Shown here in pieces: positions 1 to 5,912 of a stretch of 7,113 bases of DNA. Each line of letters starts with the position of its first letter. Positions within the stretch are counted from its first letter, which is position 1. The translations under genes and the position numbers were made by a program. The notes under the pieces were generated by a model, which was not told where the DNA came from, searched no databases, and saw nothing but the letters and a program-made list of their open reading frames with translations. Origin of the DNA: Methylococcaceae bacterium UBA4132. Its GTDB lineage: Bacteria; Pseudomonadota; Gammaproteobacteria; Methylococcales; Methylomonadaceae. The DNA lies in contig DFWO01000091.1 in NCBI GenBank assembly GCA_002380945.1, positions 1-7,113 of the forward strand, written 5' to 3'.

Positions 1-154
1 CTGTCAATGCGTAACTTCTAGTTTGGTAAAAACTGTCGAGAAAATGGGGCTGGCATTTTAGTGTTCTGTGTAAACGATTCTCATAACTTAAAACCCATAC
101 TTGATCATGTTTCTCAGCCTTTGCTGACCGCACTGGCGTTATCAAGGAGTTGTT

Positions 155-500
155 ATGCCGAATTACCGCCGATTTTACATTGAAGAAGGAACCTGTTTTT
201 TTACCGTCAATCTTTTGCAATGACACGGTAATAACTTATTGACCCCACAATTGATTTATTACGCGAAGCGGTGCGTAAGGTAAAAAAGCCCATCCGTTTA
301 CTATCCATGCGTTTGTCGTATTACATGAACATTTGTATTGTGTACTAGAGTTGCCTGAGGGTGACTGTGACTTCACCTTATGTTGGCGACTGATAAAGGC
401 TGAATTTTCTAAATCTTTGTCCCGAACAAAAAAACATTCTGCTGTTCGTGTTCGTCGTGGTAACTGGGGTATTGGTACACATTGCGTACTCTACTGTTAA
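155..500 (+). pseudogene. Degenerate REP-associated tyrosine transposase (RAYT, Y1/IS200-like), truncated
   Basis: I recognise a RAYT-family (HUH, IS200-like Y1) transposase in three successive frames. From ATG 155, with a good AAGGAG site at 144-149, the frame reads MPNYRRFYIEEGTCFFTVNL, the family's N-terminus, and then meets TGA at 221-223 where family members usually have Arg (CGA). After about 250 the match continues one frame over (IDLLREAVRKVK). From the A6 run at 282-287 it moves to a third frame: HPFTIHAFVVLHEHLYCV, then LPEGD, WRLIKAEFSKSL and SAVRVRRG. The catalytic HxH is degraded to HLY. Similarity stops around 470, before the WxxRYWEH block and the catalytic Tyr region, and a stop follows at 498-500. 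Several lesions look like C-to-T changes (Arg to stop, Arg to Cys, His to Tyr), consistent with drift without selection. It cannot make an active enzyme. Confidence in the family is high; the exact right end is uncertain. Confidence 0.85.
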
Positions 501-523
501 AAGCATTGATTAACCGATATAAT
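494..523 (+). promoter_or_regulatory. Probable sigma70 promoter of proA-nadD-rsfS
   Basis: A perfect TATAAT lies at 518-523. Upstream at about 17-18 bp there is only a weak -35 (CTGTTA/TGTTAA, 494-500). Transcription would start near 530, giving a leader of roughly 27 nt before the GTG at 557. The -10 lies inside the upstream reading frame of proA, which argues against a longer ProA. The box falls directly after the dead transposase remnant, so the promoter may have been retained or created at that junction. The weak -35 keeps confidence moderate. Confidence 0.45.
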
Positions 524-556
524 AACGCGTTACTTTATTCATTCAGCGAGTACAGA

Positions 557-1810
557 GTGGACATCAAAGATTATATGCACCGTCTTGGTCAACAGGCGAA
601 ACAGGCAGGGCGTGAAATTAGTCGTGCCGATTCAAGCAAAAAAAACGCTGCCCTTTTAAAAATTGCCGAGGTGATTGATAGTAAACGTGATTTTCTCAGC
701 AGTGAAAATCAACAAGATTTAGCGGCAGGTGAGAAAAATGGCTTGGATGCCGCGTCATTAGACCGTTTGGCATTAACGCCTGCGCGTATTACTGCGATGA
801 TTGATGGTTTAAAACAAGTCGCCGCATTGCCTGATCCTGTCGGTGAAATCACAGATTTGAATTATCAACCTAGCGGCATTCAAGTGGGACAAATGCGCGT
901 GCCATTGGGTGTGATTGGCATTATTTATGAATCACGCCCTAATGTGACTGTGGATGCGGCGGCGTTATGTTTAAAATCGGGTAATGCCTGTATTTTACGC
1001 GGCGGTTCAGAAGCGATTCATTCCAATCGAGCCATTGCTAATTGTATTACTGAGGGCTTACAAGCGACTGGTTTACCTATTGCTGCGGTGCAGATTGTCG
1101 AAACCACTGACCGTGCGGCAGTGGGCGAATTGATTACCATGAATCAATATGTGGATGTCATCGTGCCACGCGGCGGTAAAAGTTTAATTGAACGTATTAG
1201 TAGAGAAGCGACCATTCCCGTCATTAAACATTTAGATGGTATTTGCCACGTTTATATTGATGACAGTGCTGATATGGACAAGGCGATTGCTATTGCAATG
1301 AATGCAAAAACTCACCGTTATGGGGTGTGCAATGCAATGGAAACTTTGTTAGTGGCTAAAAACATTGCCGCTAAAATTTTGCCCCTATTGGCAGAACAAT
1401 ACCGTACTAAAGGCGTTGAGTTACGCGGTTGTGCTAAAACTTGTTCTCTCATCAATTGTAGCCGTGCTACTGAAGAAGATTGGCACACTGAATATCTCGC
1501 GCCGATTTTGTCGATTAAAATCGTTACGGGCATTGATGAAGCGATGGCACATATCAATCAATATAGTTCTGCACACACAGAAGCCATTGTGACTGAAAAT
1601 TACACACTGGCACGGCGTTTTCTACGCGAAGTGGATTCCAGTTCGGTGATGGTCAATGCCTCCACGCGTTTTGCTGATGGGTTTGAATACGGCTTAGGCG
1701 CGGAAATTGGTATCAGTACCGATAAACTCCATGCGCGAGGACCTGTCGGATTAAAAGGACTTACGTCATTAAAATACATCGTCCTAGGCGATGGGCATAT
1801 TCGGCAATAA
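557..1810 (+). CDS. proA: Gamma-glutamyl phosphate reductase (glutamate-5-semialdehyde dehydrogenase) ProA
   Basis: ProA catalyses the NADPH-dependent reduction of gamma-glutamyl phosphate to glutamate-5-semialdehyde, the second step of proline synthesis, in the cytosol. From GTG 557 the protein is 417 aa, the same as the usual family length, and begins VDIKDYMHRLGQQAKQA (V read as Met), as relatives do. Visible blocks are GVIGIIYESRPNVTVDAAAL (cofactor and fold region), LRGGSEAIHSN, VPRGGKSLIERI, and the catalytic Cys258 in YGVCNAMETLLV. The family signature HINQYSSAHTEAI is at about 332-344, and the C-terminus GPVGLKGLTSLKYIVLGDG is intact. The frame stays open upstream to a TTG at 482, but those 25 codons cover the promoter and transposase debris and do not resemble ProA. 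A modest AGCGAG (545-550) precedes the GTG; ATG 575 is a less likely start. It heads an operon with nadD and rsfS. No proB is in the window. Confidence 0.95.
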   Translation: MDIKDYMHRLGQQAKQAGREISRADSSKKNAALLKIAEVIDSKRDFLSSENQQDLAAGEKNGLDAASLDRLALTPARITAMIDGLKQVAALPDPVGEITDLNYQPSGIQVGQMRVPLGVIGIIYESRPNVTVDAAALCLKSGNACILRGGSEAIHSNRAIANCITEGLQATGLPIAAVQIVETTDRAAVGELITMNQYVDVIVPRGGKSLIERISREATIPVIKHLDGICHVYIDDSADMDKAIAIAMNAKTHRYGVCNAMETLLVAKNIAAKILPLLAEQYRTKGVELRGCAKTCSLINCSRATEEDWHTEYLAPILSIKIVTGIDEAMAHINQYSSAHTEAIVTENYTLARRFLREVDSSSVMVNASTRFADGFEYGLGAEIGISTDKLHARGPVGLKGLTSLKYIVLGDGHIRQ

Positions 1811-2434
1811 ATGATAGGCGTGTTTGGCGGCACATTTGATCCGATACATTACGCGCATTTGCGTTCAGCGTTGGAAGTACAGGAAATTTTTGGTTTAACG
1901 GAAGTCCGCTTTATTCCCAGCGCGACACCGCCACATCGCCATCAACCCGCTGTCAATGCAGAGTGTCGGCGGCACATGGTTGATCTAGCGATACAGCATC
2001 AAGCTGGTTTTATCTGTGATGCTAGAGAATTAGACCGACACGGCAAATCTTATATGGTCGATACGCTAGCCTCATTACGGCAGGATTTTCCAGACCAGCC
2101 GCTATTATTATTTATCGGCACGGATGCGTTTAACCAATTAACAACATGGCATCAATGGCAACGATTATTTGCTTTTGCTCATGTTGTCGTCATGACTAGA
2201 CCTAGCTTTAATAGCCAATCACTCGATGATTTTTTTATAACCCGCCACACAGAAAACCCAGCAGAATTGGCAAATACACTTGCGGGAAAACTTTATTTTC
2301 AAGCCATTACTCAGCTAGACATATCAGCAACCGCCATCCGTCAGTTGATTGCTCAACACCGTAGTCCACGCTTTCTATTACCCGATGAAGTGCTAGACTA
2401 CATCACACAAAAACAGCTTTACCAGATCAATTGA
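1811..2434 (+). CDS. nadD: Nicotinate-nucleotide adenylyltransferase NadD
   Basis: NadD transfers AMP from ATP to nicotinic acid mononucleotide to form deamido-NAD in de novo and salvage NAD synthesis (cytosol). The 207-aa protein has the nucleotidylyltransferase N-terminus MIGVFGGTFDPIHYAHLR, with His13 and His16 of the (H/T)xGH motif; the Gly of that motif is Ala15 here. It continues with IPSATPPHR, LLLFIGTDAFNQLTTWHQW (substrate pocket region) and ISATAIRQLI at 171-180, the C-terminal ISxTxIR phosphate-binding motif. Its length fits the family (about 210 aa). The ATG directly follows the proA TAA with no gap and no strong ribosome site, so translation probably depends on termination-reinitiation coupling to proA. 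Confidence 0.95.
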   Translation: MIGVFGGTFDPIHYAHLRSALEVQEIFGLTEVRFIPSATPPHRHQPAVNAECRRHMVDLAIQHQAGFICDARELDRHGKSYMVDTLASLRQDFPDQPLLLFIGTDAFNQLTTWHQWQRLFAFAHVVVMTRPSFNSQSLDDFFITRHTENPAELANTLAGKLYFQAITQLDISATAIRQLIAQHRSPRFLLPDEVLDYITQKQLYQIN

Positions 2435-2457
2435 TCTCACCATTTATTAGGAAACAC

Positions 2458-2778
2458 ATGTACACAGAAGCATTATTAAAACTCGTCCAAACCGTTTTGG
2501 ACGACCGCAAAGGACAAGATATTGTCACTATGGATGTTCGGGGCAAAACTAGCTTTACCGATTACATGGTGCTGGTGACAGGTACATCTGACCGTCATTT
2601 GAAGTCTTTATGTTCTTATGTGGAAGAAAAAGTCAAGGAAGAAGGCTTTAAGCCATTAGGCACAGAAGGCGATTTAGGCTCAGACTGGATATTGTTAGAT
2701 TTAGGCGATGTGATTGTTCACGCCATGACAGCACAAGCGCGTGAGTATTATCAGCTTGAAAAATTGTGGATGGTTTGA
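2458..2778 (+). CDS. rsfS: Ribosomal silencing factor RsfS
   Basis: RsfS (Iojap/DUF143 family) binds ribosomal protein uL14 on the 50S subunit and blocks subunit joining when nutrients are scarce. From ATG 2458 the protein is 106 aa, the normal size. It shows the single Iojap domain with TSFTDYMVLVTGTSDRHLKS, EGDLGSDWILLDLGDVIVHA and AREYYQLEKLW. I chose ATG 2458 because TTAGGAAA (2447-2454) lies just upstream and MYTEALLKLV matches family N-termini. A TTG at 2431 would add nine unrelated residues and overlap the nadD stop. It sits 23 nt after nadD. The common downstream neighbour rlmH is absent. No clear intrinsic terminator follows, only weak short stems at 2787-2809 and 2821-2837. Confidence 0.95.
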   Translation: MYTEALLKLVQTVLDDRKGQDIVTMDVRGKTSFTDYMVLVTGTSDRHLKSLCSYVEEKVKEEGFKPLGTEGDLGSDWILLDLGDVIVHAMTAQAREYYQLEKLWMV

Positions 2779-2829
2779 ACGATTAGATGCGTTGAATAAC
2801 ATAGCGCATTATCCTCGCAGGTCACGCAT

Positions 2830-3048
2830 TTAGTGACTACAGCACGCTTGCCCTTGTTGTATAGGTGGGCAAGCTAGCGTGCCATAAGAACAAAAAACAC
2901 AGCAATCGCCTTTCTTTGGGCGCAACAGTGTGTGACAGCTTTCGCACTCATAAAACCACTGACAGGCATTCGTTGGCATGGTCTCGATTTTTACATGACC
3001 ACACTCTGGGCAAGTAAGCGTTGATTCTAAGATTATTTTTTGCATCAT
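2830..3048 (-). CDS. Small cysteine-rich GDCCVxC-domain protein
   Basis: This 72-aa protein belongs to the family named for its GDCCVxC motif (here GDCCVFC, residues 47-53, followed by SYGTLACPPIQ). As I recall, some members carry selenocysteine in place of a Cys; this one is all-Cys. It holds 11 cysteines: a CPEC pair (13/16), Cys29, a CESC pair (35/38), the 49/50/53 cluster, Cys60 and a terminal CC at 69/70. The two CxxC pairs suggest a zinc-ribbon-like fold. There is no signal peptide or membrane segment, so it is probably cytosolic. Start: two ATGs are in tandem, and the first (3046-3048) has AAAGAG 6 nt upstream. It follows btuM on the same strand with the REP-like hairpin between, so it may be the third gene of the B12 operon or independent. 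Its biochemical role is unknown; metal or thiol chemistry is inference only. Confidence 0.85.
   Translation of the reverse strand: MMQKIILESTLTCPECGHVKIETMPTNACQWFYECESCHTLLRPKKGDCCVFCSYGTLACPPIQQGQACCSH
2842..2882. repeat. Imperfect inverted repeat in the 3' end of the GDCCVxC gene
   Basis: The left arm GCACGCTTGCCC (2842-2853) and right arm GGGCAAGCTAGCGTGC (2867-2882) pair as 6 bp plus 6 bp with a 4-nt bulge and a 13-nt loop. It lies wholly inside coding sequence (residues about 56-68). Neither strand has a T-run after it, so a normal intrinsic terminator is unlikely. It may help end the two convergent transcripts or may be chance. Confidence 0.4.
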
Positions 3049-3065
3049 GTTTTACTCTTTATATA

Positions 3066-3100
3066 ACTTGTAGGGACGCGATATACGCGTCCCTACGAGT
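3066..3100. repeat. REP-like palindrome (15-bp stem, 5-nt loop)
   Basis: GTAGGGACGCG (3070-3080) and CGCGTCCCTAC (3086-3096) form a perfect 11-bp inverted repeat around ATATA. The stem extends outward through one T-G wobble to ACTTG/GAGT (3066-3100). Short palindromes with a GTAGGG...CCCTAC ending are typical of dispersed REP elements mobilised by RAYT transposases, and a RAYT remnant lies at 155-500. It begins 3 nt after the btuM stop and ends 17 nt before the next start codon. There is no U-run on the - strand transcript, so it would more likely stabilise the btuM mRNA 3' end or attenuate read-through than act as a standard terminator. Confidence 0.75.
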
Positions 3101-3103
3101 ACA

Positions 3104-3682
3104 CTAAACTGCTTTATGATTCGCCATCAAAGCAGGTAACGCTTTAACTAACTTCATCACAATCAAGCCCAATACGACATAACATAACGCCGAACTGGTA
3201 TGTGGTAGGTAATATTGCATGATGTGTGAGGTATATTGCGCCCATGACGAATCAGGGTAACGACCTGAGAGCAAATAAAAACTACTGGTAGAAATCAAAA
3301 AAGCTGTTGACGCTGCTAATGCTGAAACACCAATAGATAACACCATATCACTCGCGTTCAAGTCTTTGAATTTTGCACAGTAACTGCCTGCAAACCACAT
3401 CACTGCGTAAGTTGGAATTAGAAATACATAAGCAGGTGATACACAAAACGCACTGACATTAAAATGCGTAATAGCGACGTAATCAATGACTGATGCTTCC
3501 AGCAATAAAAAGCCAAATAACCACCAACGCCGCGCAAAACTCAAACCTGCTAAAAAGAACACAGCTAACGACGCATCGGGTAAAGAAAAGCTATCACCAA
3601 AATGATGAAAGCGTGTTAATGCCATCAAGGCAATGAGCGGCAAGGTTAGCATTTGCGCTGATAGCCATTGTTTTGTATTCAT
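3104..3682 (-). CDS. btuM: BtuM, solo ECF-type S-component for vitamin B12
   Basis: This is a 192-aa inner-membrane protein with about six hydrophobic segments. From ATG 3682 it reads MNTKQWLSAQMLTLPLIALM, then TRFHHFGDSF and LPDASLAVFFLAGL, which I recognise as BtuM. BtuM is a B12-specific S-component found in Gram-negatives without its own ECF ATPase module. In the characterised Thiobacillus denitrificans protein, a conserved Cys80 binds the cobalt and drives decyanation (from memory). Here, with this start, a Cys falls exactly at residue 80 (NVSAFCVSP), which supports both the assignment and the start. GGAG at 3691-3694 lies 8 nt upstream of the ATG. The frame is open 17 codons further to 3733, but that would overlap btuB and lacks family similarity. 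It follows btuB by 25 nt, clearly in one operon: BtuB brings B12 across the outer membrane and BtuM probably handles it at the inner one. No ECF A/T genes or btuCDF are in the window. Confidence 0.88.
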   Translation of the reverse strand: MNTKQWLSAQMLTLPLIALMALTRFHHFGDSFSLPDASLAVFFLAGLSFARRWWLFGFLLLEASVIDYVAITHFNVSAFCVSPAYVFLIPTYAVMWFAGSYCAKFKDLNASDMVLSIGVSALAASTAFLISTSSFYLLSGRYPDSSWAQYTSHIMQYYLPHTSSALCYVVLGLIVMKLVKALPALMANHKAV

Positions 3683-3707
3683 GGGAGTCTCTCCAAAAAA
3701 GGGGGGG

Positions 3708-5570
3708 TTAGTTATTGTAATGAATGGAAACAAAAAAGTTTCTTCCCTCGGTATTATAGCTGTTCACCGTTTGATATTTCTTATCCAATGCGTTTTTGAA
3801 ATTTGCACTGAGTTGCCAATTTTTATTTAAGTGGTAATCGGTACGAAAATCTAACGTGACATAGCCGCCTACTTTAGTTTTATTCGCTACATCATCAAAG
3901 CGATAATCTTGCGCCACGACGTGCGTCCCTACATCAAAATCACCAAAACTTCTCGATAAATCAAATCCTAGAGTTTTATCAGCGCGGCGCGGCAAGCGTA
4001 GATTAGTAATACGGTTTTCTGGACTTAATAAACTCATATTTAGTTTACTATTCCAACCCAATATCTGCGTACTCATTTCTGTTTCTATGCCGTCCAGTTG
4101 TGCTTTACCGATATTTTCTGAGGTAGATACAAAGGTTTTTGGATTGGTCACTACGGCAATTAAATTATCAATATCAGTGTGATAGGCGCGGACTTCCCAT
4201 TGTAGCCAGTCATGATCGCCTGCTAAGCCGACTTCAACTGATTTAGATTGTTCTGCTTTTAGATTGGGATTGCCAAAGTTTGGATAATAAAGTTGGTTAA
4301 ACGTTGGTGCTTTGAAGGCATTACCAAAACTCGCAAACGTGCTGATGGTGTCATTGCCTTTACCATAATGCCAGTTATCGCGCCAGCCGATATTACCCGT
4401 TACCGCATCGCCAAAGGCTTGATTTTTATCCCAGCGTATTGACGCATTTAAAAAATGGTCGTCCCAAAAACGACTATGCAGTTCAGTGAATACACCCACA
4501 TCATAACGTGAGCTTTCGTTATATTTTGTGTCGCTATTGACTTCATCCAAGCGATAATCTGAACCTAGCATCACTTGATGGTCATCCGTTACTTGAAACT
4601 GATTTAACCAAGTGGCATTCCAGCGTGTGCTATCAAAGCGTGAAGAAAACGCACCCTTAGGTGTGAATTGATCGCCCCAATCTAAGCTTTGCCCTAAGCG
4701 GATAGTCGAACGCCAGTTATCGACAATATCGGTGCTGAGCGTCGTTCCTGCGACTTGCTCGATATATTCAGTTTTATTAACCGTGTTACCGTCATATTCA
4801 TTTCTACCTTGGGCGCGAGTAAAAAAGGCTTCAATATCGGTATTGTGGGCATCAAAGTGATGTCCGATTCGTGCATTAACGCCTGTGTTGGTATAACCAT
4901 CGTGGTCGGGTTGATTAACACCAAATTTACCAAAACTGGATTGCTGAGCATTAAACCCTTCTGAAGCAAGGCGTGATGCACTCAATGTATACCAAGTATT
5001 TTGCCACTTGCCACTGACCGTACCCGCTGCTTTATAAGTATTGTAAGAACCACCGCCTGTTTCCAGCGACACACTCGGTGTCTCTTTTTGCTCACCTTTA
5101 CGAGTAAAAATCTGAATCACACCGCCGATAGCTTCCGAACCATACAAGCTGGAATTAGGGCCACGGGTAATTTCTACACGCTCCACTTGATCTAAAGGAA
5201 TGTATTCAAACGGTGATGTGCCTGTGGTAGCTGAACCTATTTTAATGCCATCAATCAACACTAAAATATGATCGGAATTAGTGCCGCGCATAAACACACT
5301 GGTATTTTTACCGTAACCGCCTGTTTGCGTGACATCAATACCCGCACTGCCGCGCAATAATTCAGGTACTGTTTTCACCTGTAAACGGTCTATGTCTTTA
5401 CGCGTGTACACGGTAGTCGCAGTTGCTAATTGATTTCTAGCGGTTTCAGAACGCGTTGCGGTAACAACTTGCTCAGGTAATGCTAACGAAGGGTCTACTG
5501 GGGTGTCTTGTGAAAAAGCTGGGGTATTAAAACCCGCAAGCAATAAGGAACTGGCGATAATTTTTTGCAT
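3708..5570 (-). CDS. btuB: TonB-dependent outer-membrane vitamin B12 receptor BtuB
   Basis: BtuB is a 22-strand outer-membrane barrel that imports cobalamin using TonB/ExbBD energy. The 620-aa protein (E. coli precursor is about 614) starts with a signal peptide, roughly residues 1-20 (MQKIIASSLLLAGFNTPAFS). A TonB box follows at 33-39 (EQVVTAT). The plug domain is at about 43-159, with VPELLRGSAGIDV, VFMRGTNSDHILVLIDG, VERVEITRGPNSSLYGSEAI and GGVIQIFTRKG. The rest is barrel, with a late block NFKNALDKKYQTVNSYNTEG and a terminal strand RNFFVSIHYNN. It lacks the usual final aromatic residue. The ribosome site GAGGACA (5574-5580) lies 3 nt before the ATG. Specificity for B12 rather than another chelate is supported by the cobalamin riboswitch in its leader and by btuM downstream. 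No frameshift is seen. Confidence 0.95.
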   Translation of the reverse strand: MQKIIASSLLLAGFNTPAFSQDTPVDPSLALPEQVVTATRSETARNQLATATTVYTRKDIDRLQVKTVPELLRGSAGIDVTQTGGYGKNTSVFMRGTNSDHILVLIDGIKIGSATTGTSPFEYIPLDQVERVEITRGPNSSLYGSEAIGGVIQIFTRKGEQKETPSVSLETGGGSYNTYKAAGTVSGKWQNTWYTLSASRLASEGFNAQQSSFGKFGVNQPDHDGYTNTGVNARIGHHFDAHNTDIEAFFTRAQGRNEYDGNTVNKTEYIEQVAGTTLSTDIVDNWRSTIRLGQSLDWGDQFTPKGAFSSRFDSTRWNATWLNQFQVTDDHQVMLGSDYRLDEVNSDTKYNESSRYDVGVFTELHSRFWDDHFLNASIRWDKNQAFGDAVTGNIGWRDNWHYGKGNDTISTFASFGNAFKAPTFNQLYYPNFGNPNLKAEQSKSVEVGLAGDHDWLQWEVRAYHTDIDNLIAVVTNPKTFVSTSENIGKAQLDGIETEMSTQILGWNSKLNMSLLSPENRITNLRLPRRADKTLGFDLSRSFGDFDVGTHVVAQDYRFDDVANKTKVGGYVTLDFRTDYHLNKNWQLSANFKNALDKKYQTVNSYNTEGRNFFVSIHYNN

Positions 5571-5572
5571 GA

Positions 5573-5626
5573 TTGTCCTCTGCGCCGCCCGCGCATGATG
5601 AGTAAGTAATTGACAACGGAGGACAA
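5573..5626 (-). promoter_or_regulatory. SD-sequestering stem in the btuB leader (riboswitch expression platform)
   Basis: On the mRNA, TTGTCCTC (5626-5619) is perfectly complementary over 8 nt to GAGGACAA (5580-5573), which is the btuB ribosome binding site just before the ATG. The 38-nt loop contains a second small hairpin, TGCGC/GCGCA (5595-5591 with 5585-5581). Formation of this stem would hide the Shine-Dalgarno. That is the expected translational OFF state of a cobalamin riboswitch. Confidence 0.65.
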
Positions 5627-5649
5627 AAGAAAACGAAAGCGGACAAATA

Positions 5650-5686
5650 ACAGCGGTCTAATTTCGATAGCACAGCCCTCCGCTGT
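5650..5686 (-). promoter_or_regulatory. Competing hairpins between the B12 aptamer and the btuB anti-SD
   Basis: On the mRNA the segment ACAGCGG (5686-5680) can pair with CCGCTGT (5656-5650). Alternatively its ACAGC (5686-5682) can close on the nearer GCTGT (5676-5672) around a 5-nt GGAGG loop. That loop region also gives CGGAGG (5682-5677), complementary to CCTCCG (5622-5617), which is part of the anti-SD element. These mutually exclusive pairings make a plausible switch linking the aptamer to SD exposure. No U-run follows, so termination looks less likely than translational control. Confidence 0.45.
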
Positions 5687-5696
5687 CCCGAATGTA

Positions 5697-5872
5697 CTTT
5701 TAGGCAGGTCTCCGGGCTGTTAAGTGGCTATGCGCCTGAATCATCACCTTCCCATGCGTAAACACAGTGGCATACTAATGACTCTTTACTTAATTACCGT
5801 TGCGGGGGCAGCGTCGGCTTATACCGACTTCCCATTTAATCATTTGATAGAACTATCGCATGAACCTGAAAG
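5697..5872 (-). promoter_or_regulatory. Cobalamin (adenosylcobalamin-type) riboswitch
   Basis: Read on the - strand, all core elements are present in order. The closing 5' arm is CTTTCAGGT (5872-5864), followed by GGGAAGTCGG (from about 5833). The hallmark GCTGCCCCCGCAACGGTAA is at 5812-5794, GCCACTG at 5771-5765, and GGGAAGG at 5753-5747. The B12 box AGCCCGGAGACCTGCC is at 5718-5703, closed by AAAAG (5701-5697), which pairs with the opening CTTT. It controls btuB, and probably btuM and the gene after it, by sensing cobalamin and switching expression off when B12 is plentiful. The transcript seems to begin only a few nucleotides before the aptamer. This also accounts for the gap of about 340 nt between mutM and btuB. 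Confidence 0.96.
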
Positions 5873-5882
5873 CAAGGGCGGC

Positions 5883-5910
5883 ATTATAAGGATGTGTCGC
5901 AATAAAGCAA
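5883..5910 (-). promoter_or_regulatory. Sigma70-type promoter of the riboswitch-btuB-btuM transcript
   Basis: On the - strand a perfect -10 TATAAT (5888-5883) lies 16 bp after TTGCTT (5910-5905), a -35 matching TTGACA at three positions. Predicted start is near 5876, a few bases before the aptamer's first stem. The -35 begins 2 bp beyond the mutM stop codon, with no terminator between, so some mutM transcripts could also run into the riboswitch. Confidence 0.65.
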
Positions 5911-5912
5911 CG

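Noticed and set aside
1..154. Possible gene or flanking REP palindrome left of the RAYT remnant
   Set aside because: I see no open frame with family resemblance and no clear inverted repeat; only the AAGGAG site of the remnant at 144-149 is recognisable.
482..556. 25-codon N-terminal extension of ProA from a TTG
   Set aside because: It spans the -10 box and transposase debris, does not resemble ProA, and the GTG at 557 gives the exact family length.
1318..1592. Open frames on both strands inside proA
   Set aside because: They are shadows of the catalytic region of ProA with no independent coding signal.
1811..1858. NadD motif HYAH instead of HxGH
   Set aside because: The two catalytic-motif histidines and the ISxTxIR motif are intact; Gly to Ala is a mild substitution and does not suggest loss of function.
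3683..3733. Longer BtuM start at 3733
   Set aside because: It would overlap the btuB 3' end and add residues encoded by the homopolymer tract; the ATG at 3682 has an SD and puts Cys at position 80.
3923..3932. GCGTCCCTAC inside btuB, identical to 10 nt of the REP-like arm
   Set aside because: It is only a half-arm with no partner, within conserved coding sequence (VGT codons); most likely chance.
4694..4981. Second - strand frame of 95 codons inside btuB
   Set aside because: It is an out-of-frame shadow of the well-conserved btuB barrel region with no ribosome site or family match.
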